Of a stretch of 64,000 bases of DNA, positions 34,763 to 43,605 are shown piece by piece. Within the stretch, counting starts at the first letter, position 1. Each line of letters begins with the position of its first letter. The position numbers and the translations under genes are program-made. The notes beneath the pieces are model-generated. The model saw only the letters and a program-made list of their open reading frames with translations, was not told the DNA's origin and searched no databases. The stretch comes from Ferrimonas lipolytica (GTDB taxonomy: Bacteria > Pseudomonadota > Gammaproteobacteria > Enterobacterales > Shewanellaceae). The stretch covers positions 2,852,001 through 2,916,000 of the forward strand of contig NZ_CP051180.1 in assembly GCF_012295575.1 (NCBI RefSeq), read 5' to 3'.

Positions 34763-35434
34763 TTAGAATGCGACTTCTACGCCACCAAACCAACCGTCCT
34801 GAGTAACGTCAGCACTGATACCGTTGAATTTAGACACATCAAAGCTGTGCTCGCGGAAGCCGGCCTTAACAGTCATATCAATCAGTGGCACCAAACCAAA
34901 GGTGTAGCCAACACCCAGTTGGTAATCGCTGATGGCTTTGTCGTCGTAATCGGTGGCAACGATGTCAGCGTAAGCAAACAAACCAGTGCCAATTAGGTTA
35001 AAGCGGCCACGAACGTAACCCATTAGCGCACCTTCATCGAGGTCTTTGCTCTTTAACATATCTGCAGCGTCGGCTTCACCCATGTAGATTCGGTAATCCA
35101 AACCAACATCTAACTCCAGCGCAGGATTATCCAGCAGCTCATAATAGAGCACCAAATCGGCGTTGCTCAAATCCAGTTTACTGCCATTATCGCTATCGCT
35201 CAGATCGGTATAGCGAACCATGGCGTTTGGCAGCAGTGGAATTGGGTGCTCAAACGCGACGTAACCACTAAAGTGAGTTTCATCATTAAAGTCAGCATCG
35301 GCATTGGCGAAACTGCCGTCGGTGCTGGTGCTGAAGATATCCAAGCCAACCTTTACGCCCAAAACATCGGCTTGTGCAGGCACGGCAACAGCACCGGCCA
35401 AAACGAACGCTGCAACTAAGCTATTTATGCGCAT
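34763..35434 (-). CDS. YfaZ/TIGR04219-like outer membrane beta-barrel protein
   Basis: The 223-residue protein has a signal peptide (MRINSLVAAFVLAGAVAVPAQA) and then alternating amphipathic strands ending in a C-terminal Phe (WFGGVEVAF), the usual mark of an outer membrane barrel. Segments such as VLGVKVGLDIFSTSTDG, HPIPLLPNAMVRYTDL and YQLGVGYTFGLVPLIDMTVKAGFREHSF match the YfaZ-like/TIGR04219 group. It is acidic and of the size for an 8-10 stranded barrel. Function is unknown in the family. It stands alone with its own terminator. Confidence 0.8.
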   Translation of the reverse strand: MRINSLVAAFVLAGAVAVPAQADVLGVKVGLDIFSTSTDGSFANADADFNDETHFSGYVAFEHPIPLLPNAMVRYTDLSDSDNGSKLDLSNADLVLYYELLDNPALELDVGLDYRIYMGEADAADMLKSKDLDEGALMGYVRGRFNLIGTGLFAYADIVATDYDDKAISDYQLGVGYTFGLVPLIDMTVKAGFREHSFDVSKFNGISADVTQDGWFGGVEVAF

Positions 35435-35504
35435 GTGAATTATGTCCTTGTTACATCATTTGTTAGTAAGTCATTGGTTTTAATATAAACCGCTGAGAAA
35501 AATC

Positions 35505-35960
35505 TTAGTGGTGGTGATGGTGATGTTCGGCGGGCTTACCCATCCGCCGCACAGTGAAATCGACCATCTGCGGTGGTGCCAGCTTAAAGCTGAGTTGACA
35601 CGAAACGGTATCGTCTATCGTCAGCGGCCGCTGCAGCCCCATCATCATCAAGTGATAACCACCCTGCTCTAACTCAATCAATTGGTTGTGAGGAAGTAGG
35701 ATGGCGTCCACTGGCCGCATCTTCATCATGCCGTCTTCCATTAGCAAAGTATGCAGCTCAGTAACGGTAATGCCCTCACAACGGGCTGACAGCAAGGCAT
35801 CGTCTTGCTCAGTTGCAGTAAGCTGCACATATCCAGCGGTATTAGGCACACTGGCTGGCATCGCCCGAACTGTTGGCGCGGACACGGTAATCGCTCCTGC
35901 CCATGCATTGGCAATCAACATTGCCGATAATGCCGAAAATTCAAACAAACGTTTAATCAT
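35505..35960 (-). CDS. Periplasmic copper chaperone PCuA(C) with natural His6 tail
   Basis: The 151-residue protein has a signal peptide (cleavage near AWAGA) and the PCuA(C)/DUF461 fold. The copper-binding motif H-(M)-x-M-x-H-x-M is visible as ELHTLLMEDGMMKMRPVD followed by GGYHLMMMGLQRPL. PCuA(C) proteins bind Cu(I) in the periplasm and help load the CuA site of cytochrome oxidase. The protein ends in six consecutive His codons just before the stop, which would add a second metal site. The last part (KPAEHHHHHH) is encoded by normal chromosomal DNA with mixed CAC/CAT codons. No oxidase genes are adjacent. Confidence 0.9.
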   Translation of the reverse strand: MIKRLFEFSALSAMLIANAWAGAITVSAPTVRAMPASVPNTAGYVQLTATEQDDALLSARCEGITVTELHTLLMEDGMMKMRPVDAILLPHNQLIELEQGGYHLMMMGLQRPLTIDDTVSCQLSFKLAPPQMVDFTVRRMGKPAEHHHHHH

Positions 35961-36022
35961 TGCAGTTCATCCTTTAAACTGACCAACCATTGATGGAGAT
36001 TTAACCACTGCAAGGAGCAGCT

Positions 36023-36760
36023 ATGGAGTCCGTAATCTGTCGTCGTGACGAACATGTCATGGTACTGACCCTCAATCGTCAGGACAAGCTAAACGCCTTA
36101 ACTCAAGAGATGTACGCAAGGCTGTGTAAAGGTTTGCTCGATGCCGAAGAGGATGAGCAAATCCGTGCGGTGTTAATCCAAGGCAGTGATAACTGTTTTT
36201 GCGCCGGTAACGATCTTGACGACTTTCTGGAAACTGAAGTTGCAGAGAATAACCGCCCAGTACACCAATTCATTCGTCTATTACCAACCCTAAACAAACC
36301 GTTAGTAGCAGCGGTATCTGGCGCTGCGGTTGGTATTGGTACCACCATGTTATTGCACTGCGATCTAGTCTATTGCAGCGACAAAACGCGATTCTCGTTG
36401 CCTTTTGTTAATATCGGTTTGGTGCCGGAGGCAGCCTCTAGTTTGCTGTTACCATTGCGAATTGGTCGGGCCCAAGCTGCAGAACTACTGCTGCTAGGCA
36501 AAGCGTTTGATGGTGACAAAGCGTACCAATTGGGACTGGTTAATAAGGTATTACCACGGGATGAAGTTTTGCCATTTGCGTTGGCACAAGCCCAAGCTTT
36601 AGCAGCGCAACCGCCCAAAGCTCTGCAAGCAACCAAAGCATTGTTAAAAGCCAATCGACCTTCGGTTGATGCTGCGATGAACGCAGAAGATGTTGCCTTT
36701 AGTGCCGCATTGATTGGTGATGAAGCAAAACCGTTATTGGCCGCCATCCGCAATCGTTAA
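36023..36760 (+). CDS. Enoyl-CoA hydratase/isomerase family protein
   Basis: AAGGAG stands before the ATG at 36023. The 245-residue crotonase shows VMVLTLNRQDKLNALTQEMY, the oxyanion segment GSDNCFCAGNDLDDFL, AAVSGAAVGIGTTMLLHCDLVY and FVNIGLVPEAASSLLLPLRIG. The Glu of the hydratase/isomerase site appears in the last of these. It resembles peroxisomal-type delta3-delta2 isomerases and PaaG-like proteins in the G-N-D-L-D-D-F segment, so isomerase activity on unsaturated acyl-CoA is a fair guess. It is a single gene. Confidence 0.86.
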   Translation: MESVICRRDEHVMVLTLNRQDKLNALTQEMYARLCKGLLDAEEDEQIRAVLIQGSDNCFCAGNDLDDFLETEVAENNRPVHQFIRLLPTLNKPLVAAVSGAAVGIGTTMLLHCDLVYCSDKTRFSLPFVNIGLVPEAASSLLLPLRIGRAQAAELLLLGKAFDGDKAYQLGLVNKVLPRDEVLPFALAQAQALAAQPPKALQATKALLKANRPSVDAAMNAEDVAFSAALIGDEAKPLLAAIRNR

Positions 36761-36773
36761 TGCGATGAGATGA

Positions 36774-36956
36774 TCAATCGGCGTGGTGTGAGTTGCCACC
36801 ACGCTGTCGCCAATGTCTTAATCCGATTGCCACTACAACAGTGGCGACGGTTATGAGGAACGACAACTTCCAGTCAATAAACGCCAGCGTCCAAATGTCG
36901 ATAATGCCTACCACTGCTACCAACACCGCCAACAATACGATTAACAACCACGCCAT
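36774..36956 (-). CDS. Small membrane protein downstream of PspC gene
   Basis: A 60-residue frame encodes two hydrophobic segments (about 3-20 and 33-46) and a basic, His-containing tail (RHWRQRGGNSHHAD). It begins inside the end of the PspC gene, overlapping 16 bp in another frame, which suggests translational coupling. The layout resembles the small membrane proteins that accompany PspC in phage-shock clusters (PspD/PspG-like), but I see no decisive similarity. Function unknown. Confidence 0.6.
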   Translation of the reverse strand: MAWLLIVLLAVLVAVVGIIDIWTLAFIDWKLSFLITVATVVVAIGLRHWRQRGGNSHHAD

Positions 36957-37132
36957 GATTTAGGCATCAACCACAGTGCAAGACAGTAGATAACCAGCGC
37001 CTTCAACGGAGCGATGTACAACAGCCCCAGCGCTGCTACCCGACACCAAGTGGTGCTTAACTCCAGCCGAGCACTTAAACCAGCCACCACACCATAGATC
37101 CACGCTTCAGAGGGGCGAACTATTCCATTCAT
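36941..37132 (-). CDS. PspC-domain small membrane protein
   Basis: The 63-residue product is essentially a single PspC domain: RPSEAWIYGVVAGLSARLELSTTWCRVAALGLLYIAPLKALVIYCLALWLMP. The family signature is a G-V-x-x-G-L segment followed by the R-x-x-x-x-L-x-x-x hydrophobic stretch and L-A-L-W-L-x-P-K. Full PspC of the phage-shock system is larger and senses envelope stress with PspB; this form is minimal, without the cytoplasmic tail. It lies 12 bp downstream of a secreted protein gene and overlaps the next small membrane gene. No pspA or pspF is nearby. Confidence 0.75.
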   Translation of the reverse strand: MNGIVRPSEAWIYGVVAGLSARLELSTTWCRVAALGLLYIAPLKALVIYCLALWLMPKSWRGC

Positions 37133-37144
37133 CGTGTCTGCTCC

Positions 37145-37504
37145 TTATTTGATTTTGGCGATGGCAACAGGAGTGGTTAAAGCAGGCGCTTCCCAGTAAC
37201 TTTGCGCTTGCTCTAACGCGTCGCGCTTTGCTGCTGCGGCAATCTGCTCAGACTGATGCTCAACCTCTTGCTCTAGGGTTAGCAAGCCAGTTTGCGACTG
37301 GTAGCCCATTAAGGCATTCCAGGCATCAACTCGGGCATTATGAAGCGCTTGCTGCTGGACAGTACTGCTGGCCAGTAAGCTCTGTTGTTTGATCTCAGCA
37401 TCGATATCGTTACGTAACCCTTGTGCCGATACGCTGCCTACTACACCAACAAACACCAGACCAGCCAACACACCACGACGCAAAATTGATTTAACCGCAA
37501 ACAT
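37145..37504 (-). CDS. Secreted helical protein of unknown function
   Basis: The 119-residue protein has a signal peptide (MFAVKSILRRGVLAGLVFVGVVGSVSAQ, cleavage after SAQ or SVSA) and a Gln/Ala/Glu-rich helical mature part with no Cys. I do not recognise a family. It is the first gene of a three-gene minus-strand group with the PspC protein and the small membrane protein, so it may be a periplasmic component of an envelope-stress function; that is inferred from position only. AAGGAA lies before the ATG. The ~200 bp upstream is AT-rich and contains a 17-bp perfect dyad. Confidence 0.7.
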   Translation of the reverse strand: MFAVKSILRRGVLAGLVFVGVVGSVSAQGLRNDIDAEIKQQSLLASSTVQQQALHNARVDAWNALMGYQSQTGLLTLEQEVEHQSEQIAAAAKRDALEQAQSYWEAPALTTPVAIAKIK

Positions 37505-37656
37505 GACAAGTTCCTTTGAGTTTCAGTAAATAACACCAAAGGTATTTCAAGAGCTGTGCCACATTGAAAATAATTATTTAAGTGTATGTTTTAAATAAAT
37601 TAAATTTAAAAATTAAGAGAGTTAAGGTGAATCCAAATTAACCAAGGTAGTTTTAA

Positions 37657-37697
37657 AATAGTGAAACTCACTAGCGGATGTAGTGAGTTTCACTATT
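37657..37697 (-). terminator. Perfect 17-bp inverted repeat downstream of dusA
   Basis: AATAGTGAAACTCACTA and its exact complement are separated by seven bases. On the minus strand the hairpin comes 19 bp after the dusA stop and is followed by TTAAAAC, so it may be a terminator for dusA. Its AT-rich stem and its location upstream of the secreted-protein gene also allow a role as an operator. Confidence 0.55.
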
Positions 37698-37715
37698 GGG
37701 GATTTAAAGCGATGT

Positions 37716-38699
37716 TTAAGCGATTAACGCCTCTTCAGGCAGGCACGCCAGCGCGTCAGCAAGTACCTGAGCAGTGCAACCAGGCTTATGGGCATTTTCG
37801 GCCAAATGTCGACGCCAACGGCGCCCACCTGGTAAACCATTGAACAACCCCAGCATATGTCGAGTGATATGATTCGGGCGACCACCTTGAGCGATGTGCG
37901 CTTCAACATAGGGGATCATCTGTTCAACCACTTCTGCGCGGCTAAGCAACGCACGCCGTTCATCAAACAACTTGCTATCAACTTGCGCTAACAACCATGG
38001 ATTGCTGTAGGCCTCACGACCGACCATGGTGCCATCGAGGTGTTGTAGATGCGCCAAGCACTGCTCAATAGTGGTAATGCCACCATTCACACCAATATCA
38101 AGCTGCGGGAAGTCACGCTTGATATCGTAAGCACGCTGATAGTTAAGCTCTGGGATCTCTCGATTTTGCTTAGGGCTGAGGCCTTGCAACCATGCTTTGC
38201 GGGCGTGAATGGTAAAGTCATTACAGCCAGCGGCAGCAACCGTGCCGACGAAATCAGTAAGAAACTGATAGCTGTCTTGCTCATCAATACCGATACGGGT
38301 TTTCACCGTTACCGGGATATCGACAGCATCACGCATTGCCTTAACGCAATCTGCTACCAACTTTGGCTCGGCCATCAAACAGGCACCGAAACGGCCGTTT
38401 TGAACCCGATCAGAAGGGCATCCGACATTTAGGTTAACCTCATCGTAGCCTCGCTCTTGCGCCAGCTTAGCGCAGTGGGCAAGGTCTTGAACGTTGCTGC
38501 CACCGAGCTGCAACGCCAACGGGTGCTCTTGCTCATTAAACTGCAGATAATCACCTTTACCATGAATAATGGCGCCGGTTGTCACCATTTCGGTATACAA
38601 CAGCGTACGCTTGGAGATCAGGCGTGCCATGTAACGATAATGACGATCAGTCCAATCCAGCATCGGGGCTACAGAAAAACGAGAAGCAGCGTAGGTCAT
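37716..38699 (-). CDS. dusA: tRNA-dihydrouridine synthase A
   Basis: The 327-residue flavoenzyme shows [19 protein letters not shown] at the N-terminus, the [23 protein letters not shown] segment with catalytic Cys (about residue 105), [22 protein letters not shown], and GVNGGITT for FMN binding. These mark DusA rather than DusB or DusC. It reduces U20 and U20a in tRNA D-loops with NADPH. It is a single gene, divergent from the acyl-CoA ligase. Confidence 0.96.
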   Translation of the reverse strand: MTYAASRFSVAPMLDWTDRHYRYMARLISKRTLLYTEMVTTGAIIHGKGDYLQFNEQEHPLALQLGGSNVQDLAHCAKLAQERGYDEVNLNVGCPSDRVQNGRFGACLMAEPKLVADCVKAMRDAVDIPVTVKTRIGIDEQDSYQFLTDFVGTVAAAGCNDFTIHARKAWLQGLSPKQNREIPELNYQRAYDIKRDFPQLDIGVNGGITTIEQCLAHLQHLDGTMVGREAYSNPWLLAQVDSKLFDERRALLSRAEVVEQMIPYVEAHIAQGGRPNHITRHMLGLFNGLPGGRRWRRHLAENAHKPGCTAQVLADALACLPEEALIA

Positions 38700-38931
38700 G
38701 TTGGCTCACAGTGAAAAAAGAGGCGGGATTATACCCATTGGCGACACTATCGCCAACTTTGTCGCTACCGACGGCAGCTAACCTTTAGTGATATGGGATA
38801 TGGTCATTGCCAATAAACCTCATCAGACCAGTTGGCAAAGCCGTGATGTAGGTCGCCTTCAACCGCAACGAGTATGGTCATGCCCGTCAATTTTACATAG
38901 CCTTTGCCAATTACCCCTTATGGAATTGTCG

Positions 38932-40740
38932 ATGTCTTCCGAACTGTCCCCTTTTCTATTGGCGCGCAAGCTCAAATCTGCCTCTCAACGCTTTGCTGAT
39001 CGTGAAGCGATTCAGTATCAACAGGGCGACCAATGGCTCAGCTTAAACTGGCAACAGGTTACTGATAAAAGTGACTCACTCGCTGCAGCATTATTACAGC
39101 TAGGTATTGAGGTTCAAGACAAGGTTGGCATCTTTGCAGGTAACTGCCTCGAATGGTTCCTCACCGACATGGCCTGCTTAAAGACTCGCGCAGTAAATGT
39201 GCCGATTTATGGCACCAGTACCAGTGAGCAGGCGCAGTACATCATCAACGATGCACAGATTAAGGTGCTGTTTGTTGGAGATCAAAATCAATACGACGTC
39301 GCCGTTAATATCGCTACTAATTGCTCAAGCCTAACGACGTTAGTGCTGATGAGTTCGGCCATAACGCCACATCGCAATGTAACCATCCGCACCGTCACCA
39401 TTGAGCAGTTGCTTGAAACCGATGCCAGCACTCATCAGAACGAGCTAGAACAGCGCTTTCAAGCGCTGCAGTTAGACGACCTGTTTACCTTAATCTACAC
39501 CTCTGGTACCACTGGTGAGCCCAAAGGGGTAATGCTGACCCATAAGAATATGGCGTCGATGATTGAGCAGCACAGTATTGCGGTGCCGCTAGAAGAAAAT
39601 GCGTTATCACTATGCTTCCTACCGTTATCGCACGTATACGAGCGAGGCTGGAGCAATTACGTTCTTAGCAGCGGTGGCCGGGTCGCGGTACTATCCGATC
39701 CAAGCGCAGTGCAACAAGCTCTGACCGAAGTAAAACCTGAGATGATGTGTGCCGTACCGCGCTTGTTTGAGAAGATCCACAGCGCCATCATCAGCAAAGT
39801 TGCGAAAGCACCTTTGCACAAACGCCTGCTGTTTTCTTGGTGTTTACGTCAGGGTCGCCGGCAGTTTAATGCCAACATTAAACAACGCCGCCGCGCCTTA
39901 ATCTCACGATTGTTGTTCGCCTTAGCCGATAAACTGGTTTTAGCCAAATTACGCGCTGCACTGGGCGGTAACCTTAAGCTAATGTCTGCCGGTGGCGCTC
40001 GCTTAGATCAGCAAGTTAACCAGTTCTTCCAATACATCGGTATTCCATTGCTGAATGGCTACGGCGCAACCGAAACCACTGCAACAGCAACTTGTAACCA
40101 AATCCATGACCGTCGCACTGCTGGCGTAGGCAAACCGCTGCCAAAGCTACAGATCCGCATCGGTGAAAATGATGAGATCCTAGTTAAGGGCGATACCGTC
40201 ATGGCCGGCTACTACAACCGTCCAGCAGACACCGCGGCAGCCTTTATCGATGGCTGGTATAAAACCGGTGACGCAGGCTACCTAGACAAAGACAATCACC
40301 TGCACATTACCGATCGCATCAAAGAGTTAATGAAGACTTCGAACGGCAAATACATCGCTCCACAACGGGTTGAAGGTATGTTGACGCTATCACCAATGAT
40401 CGAGCAAGTTGCCGTTATCGCTGATGGCCGTAACTTCGCCTCAGCGCTAATAGTGCCAGATTTCGTTCAGCTGCAAGAGTGGGCTATCGAGCAGAGCCTG
40501 CGCTTTCGCGATAATGCCGAGTTGGTTAAGTTGCCTGAGGTGGTCGGTCATTATCAGCTGCAGCTGTCGCAACATCAGTCTGAGCTCGCCCGTTATGAGC
40601 AGGTAAAGCAATTTACCCTGCTGGAACGTCCATTTAGTATGGATCATGGCGAAATCACCCCGACCCTAAAGTTACGCCGTAAGGTAATTAATGAGGTGTT
40701 TGTTGAGGAGATTGAAGCGATGTATCAACGTAAGCACTAG
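38932..40740 (+). CDS. AMP-forming long-chain acyl-CoA synthetase
   Basis: The ATG at 38932 is preceded by GGA at seven bases and gives 602 residues starting MSSELSPFLLARKL. An ATG four codons earlier and a GTG at 38788 are also in frame but have poorer context. The ANL-superfamily motifs are clear: P-loop YTSGTTGEPKGVMLTHKNM (about 195), NGYGATETTATAT (about 365), GWYKTGDAGYLD (about 430) and KTSNGKYIAPQRVE with catalytic Lys region. The group (COG1022 type) activates fatty acids to acyl-CoA through an acyl-adenylate. Substrate chain length is inferred. It is transcribed alone and ends in a terminator. Confidence 0.9.
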   Translation: MSSELSPFLLARKLKSASQRFADREAIQYQQGDQWLSLNWQQVTDKSDSLAAALLQLGIEVQDKVGIFAGNCLEWFLTDMACLKTRAVNVPIYGTSTSEQAQYIINDAQIKVLFVGDQNQYDVAVNIATNCSSLTTLVLMSSAITPHRNVTIRTVTIEQLLETDASTHQNELEQRFQALQLDDLFTLIYTSGTTGEPKGVMLTHKNMASMIEQHSIAVPLEENALSLCFLPLSHVYERGWSNYVLSSGGRVAVLSDPSAVQQALTEVKPEMMCAVPRLFEKIHSAIISKVAKAPLHKRLLFSWCLRQGRRQFNANIKQRRRALISRLLFALADKLVLAKLRAALGGNLKLMSAGGARLDQQVNQFFQYIGIPLLNGYGATETTATATCNQIHDRRTAGVGKPLPKLQIRIGENDEILVKGDTVMAGYYNRPADTAAAFIDGWYKTGDAGYLDKDNHLHITDRIKELMKTSNGKYIAPQRVEGMLTLSPMIEQVAVIADGRNFASALIVPDFVQLQEWAIEQSLRFRDNAELVKLPEVVGHYQLQLSQHQSELARYEQVKQFTLLERPFSMDHGEITPTLKLRRKVINEVFVEEIEAMYQRKH

Positions 40741-40767
40741 CCTTAGTTGAACACACTCACCCATCAC

Positions 40768-40797
40768 AAAGCCCAGCAATAACTTGCTGGGCTTTTA
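40768..40797 (+). terminator. Terminator after acyl-CoA synthetase
   Basis: AAGCCCAGCA/TGCTGGGCTT with a six-base loop is followed by TTACT, 28 bp after the stop codon. Confidence 0.85.
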
Positions 40798-40950
40798 CTA
40801 TGATAAGTAAAAACTATGCTGCAATTATGCGCTAGCAACGGTCGACATCTGTTATTATCCGCTGGTCTAAACCTCATCACTATCAATAAGCTAAATCGAT
40901 AATTAGCAGAGAAGTTTAGGCTCCCCTACAACCAACACAGGACAGTGATT

Positions 40951-42054
40951 ATGAGTCTTGCCGAGCAGGTATTGGCCGTTAATAACGATCTTCCTATCCG
41001 CACCGATGCACCGGTTCACTCCGGCAAAGTGCGTTCCGTTTACTGGCTTACTGAAGCCGACAGCGCCCGTCTAATAAAAGAGAAAGGCTACGACGTTGCC
41101 GCTGATGCGCCGTTGGCCATCATGGTAATCTCCGACCGGATCTCTGCCTTCGATTGCATCTGGCACGGTGAAGGAGGCATGGCTGGCGTACCCGGCAAAG
41201 GTGCTGCACTTAACGCCATATCCAACCACTGGTTCAAGCTGTTTAAAGAGAATGGCTTAGCTGACAGCCATATCCTCGATATCCCCCATCCATTTGTTTG
41301 GATTGTACAAAAAGCCAAACCGGTGATGATTGAAGCGATCTGCCGCCAATACATCACTGGTTCGATGTGGCGAGCATACAGCAAGGGCGAACGTGACTTC
41401 TGTGGTATTCAGTTACCTGAAGGGCTGGAGAAGGATCAGAAGTTACCGGAGCTACTGATTACACCGTCTACCAAAGGCATCCTAGAAGGCATTCCGGGTG
41501 TACCTGCCGTCGATGACGTCAACATTACCCGCACCAACATTGACGACAACTACCAAGCCTTCAACTTTCAATCGCCAACTGATGTCGACCGCTATGAAGT
41601 GCTGCTAAAAGAAGGCTTTGATTTGATCAGCGCGGCGTTGGCTGAATTGGATCAGATCTTTATCGATACCAAGTTTGAATTTGGCTACGTGACCGATGCC
41701 GCAGGTAATGACAAGCTTATCTACATGGATGAAGTTGGCACCCCTGACTCGTCCCGCATTTGGGATGGCCCCGCCCATCGTGATGGTAAGATCATAGAAC
41801 AATCGAAAGAGGGCTTCCGTCAGTTGCTGCTAAGCCACTTCCCAGATCCCGATATCTTGCTCAACAAAGATCGAATGCCAGAGCGTGAAGCGTTAGCACG
41901 CGACAACGCCCTACCAACTGAGGTGTTGTTGGCGGTATCAAAAACCTACACCGATATCGCGGCCAAGATCACTGGTGCGCCGGTACCATTAAGTGCTAAC
42001 CCAAAAGCAGAAATCATTGAGATCCTGAGCCGCGACTACGGCTTAATCGACTAA
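40951..42054 (+). CDS. purC: Phosphoribosylaminoimidazole-succinocarboxamide synthase, long form
   Basis: The ATG at 40951 lies after AGGA and gives 367 residues, the length of the Vibrio/Shewanella-type SAICAR synthase, not the 237-residue E. coli enzyme. Motifs include [11 protein letters not shown] near residue 25, [13 protein letters not shown] (about 53-65), [25 protein letters not shown], and the catalytic region [31 protein letters not shown]. It joins aspartate to CAIR in de novo purine synthesis. It is a single gene with a terminator; no PurR site was recognised upstream. Confidence 0.96.
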   Translation: MSLAEQVLAVNNDLPIRTDAPVHSGKVRSVYWLTEADSARLIKEKGYDVAADAPLAIMVISDRISAFDCIWHGEGGMAGVPGKGAALNAISNHWFKLFKENGLADSHILDIPHPFVWIVQKAKPVMIEAICRQYITGSMWRAYSKGERDFCGIQLPEGLEKDQKLPELLITPSTKGILEGIPGVPAVDDVNITRTNIDDNYQAFNFQSPTDVDRYEVLLKEGFDLISAALAELDQIFIDTKFEFGYVTDAAGNDKLIYMDEVGTPDSSRIWDGPAHRDGKIIEQSKEGFRQLLLSHFPDPDILLNKDRMPEREALARDNALPTEVLLAVSKTYTDIAAKITGAPVPLSANPKAEIIEILSRDYGLID

Positions 42055-42072
42055 TGCGTATTGATTAGCACT

Positions 42073-42098
42073 AAGGGCAGCCAACGGCTGCCCTTTTT
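42073..42098 (+). terminator. Terminator after purC
   Basis: GGGCAGCC/GGCTGCCC with a three-base loop followed by TTTTT lies 19 bp after the stop. Confidence 0.9.
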
Positions 42099-42264
42099 AT
42101 ATCGAATTTAGCGCTGAGCCATTGCCCTCATTACATAGAATGAAAATTAGCTAATTAATATCCACTGTCTTTCCCACTTCACTCACGAATTAGCACTTTA
42201 ATACTGGTGTTCAGCCATTGTTAAAGGTAATAATTCCCATCCGCATTAATTACATGTAGCACTA

Positions 42265-42978
42265 ATGACACCATTTGAAGCGTTGCGAATGGGTTGTGAA
42301 TATCAACCGCTGATTTGTACCCATACCTTAACCGCACACGGCTATGAAGCATTAGCGCGATTCCACTTACCCTGTGGCTCTCCCGTCGCCCCCAATGTGG
42401 TGTTTGACCAATTTCATCAGTCGCCAAAAACCTTAGCTCGGGTTGAATATCTCGCCAAACAGCTGCAACTGATTAACGCACCACAATCCGGCCGATTGTT
42501 TATCAATCTCGATCCTCATGCGGTTAACCAGCACAACGAAGAGGCGATGCTGACGCTGTTAGCACAGCAGCCAAATCTAACCGCCGAGCTCATTGAGAAC
42601 ACGTCTATTAGCGACGCGAAACTATCAGCAGCCCTACTGAAAAAACTCCAGCAACAAGGCAATGAAGTAGCCTTAGACGATATTGGTGCACCGCACTCAA
42701 TGCTGTCGTTACAGCTGTTAAGTGAGGTTGATTGCTTCAAGTTCGATATGACTTGGCTCGATCGCTCTGATTGCGATAGCCAACATCAACTGCTGATTAC
42801 ACTTATCGATTATGCCAAGAAAATGGGTAAGACCACGGTAATGGAAGGCGTAGAACTGCAGTCTCAACTGCATTACGCACGAGATCTGGGCATTGATTTG
42901 GTGCAAGGTTATCTATTTAAATCGCAGTTTGTACAAGGTGAGCAACAGCTCGAATTAACGCAACTACTGGCAGACTGA
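42265..42978 (+). CDS. Stand-alone EAL-domain cyclic-di-GMP phosphodiesterase
   Basis: The 237-residue protein is a single EAL domain without sensor or membrane segment. Key positions are retained: EAL in GYEALARF (Glu at 28), Asn in LFINLDP, Glu in AELIENT, two Asp in LDDIGAPHS, Lys in CFKFDMTWL, Glu in VMEGVE and Gln in VQGYLFKSQF. The pattern differs from the consensus (DDIGAPHS in place of DDFGTGYSS; KFDMTW in place of KIDxxF), so activity is likely but not assured. It would linearise cyclic di-GMP in the cytoplasm. It is a single gene; about 165 bp upstream after the purC terminator are AT-rich. Confidence 0.85.
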   Translation: MTPFEALRMGCEYQPLICTHTLTAHGYEALARFHLPCGSPVAPNVVFDQFHQSPKTLARVEYLAKQLQLINAPQSGRLFINLDPHAVNQHNEEAMLTLLAQQPNLTAELIENTSISDAKLSAALLKKLQQQGNEVALDDIGAPHSMLSLQLLSEVDCFKFDMTWLDRSDCDSQHQLLITLIDYAKKMGKTTVMEGVELQSQLHYARDLGIDLVQGYLFKSQFVQGEQQLELTQLLAD

Positions 42979-43039
42979 CTATTGCTCGGCAACGACTGCA
43001 GCGCTTTTTACCGTTACTCACCCAATCAGAGCTACTGGA

Positions 43040-43294
43040 TCAGTTGAGTTTAAGTTTGGCTTGTTGAATAGCACCAAACAATGAATCTTTTAAGCTCAGT
43101 CGGCGCACTTTTAGGCTTTCTAAATGGGCATCTTCGCTAACCTCGATCCCCTCTTCGATGCGATGAACCTCTCGGTCGAGTTCGTGATACTCGTTGAATA
43201 ATTGATGGAACTGGTTATCAACCATATTGAGTTCCTGAATCAGGGTTTTGTCCTTCGGAAACTCATTCACTAGACTGTGATCTTCAATAATCAT
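43040..43294 (-). CDS. YdcH-family (DUF465) protein
   Basis: This 84-residue charged protein is predicted to be almost wholly coiled coil: FHQLFNEYHELDREVHRIEEGIEVSEDAHLESLKVRRLSLKDSLFGAIQ. The H-x-x-L-D-x-x-V/I-x-x-x-E pattern and spacing to L-K-x-x-R-L-x-L-K-D match DUF465/YdcH. The function is not established. It stands alone and is convergent with the EAL gene. Confidence 0.82.
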   Translation of the reverse strand: MIIEDHSLVNEFPKDKTLIQELNMVDNQFHQLFNEYHELDREVHRIEEGIEVSEDAHLESLKVRRLSLKDSLFGAIQQAKLKLN

Positions 43295-43556
43295 CCTAAC
43301 TCTCCTTGCTTTGGTTTCCGTTTTATCATGCGCTGCTTAGTTTAAAAGGATATTGATTTAGGTCATTATTTGGCCGAGTCGATAACAGCAGATTCAACAA
43401 CAACGCGCATCAAACCAACAGTAAAAATTGGCATACCTGCCAGCGCATTATTGAACAGACTCGGGGAGCAATTATCGCCGCTCGAATTGCAATTAAGCCG
43501 ATCCTAACTGCGGCTTGATATGAGTTAACACGTTCTTGGCTCAACGACATCAAACA
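43295..43556. other. Intergenic region, no gene seen
   Basis: About 260 bp between the YdcH gene and the opp terminator. A 46-codon minus-strand frame at its right-hand end has no ribosome site or recognisable product. Otherwise it holds only the upstream region of the YdcH gene. Confidence 0.5.
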
Positions 43557-43590
43557 AAACAGGGCGCCTAACTAGGCGCCCTGTTTCTTT
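43557..43590 (-). terminator. Terminator of the opp operon
   Basis: AAACAGGGCGCCT and AGGCGCCCTGTTT form a perfect 13-bp stem with loop AACT; on the minus strand an A-run complement supplies TTTTG. It lies 20 bp beyond the oppF stop. Confidence 0.9.
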
Positions 43591-43605
43591 ATTACGATAG
43601 CTAGG

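Noticed and set aside
43400-43552. 46-codon minus-strand frame between the YdcH gene and oppF
   Set aside because: It has no convincing ribosome site or similarity and lies just past the opp terminator; it is treated as intergenic.
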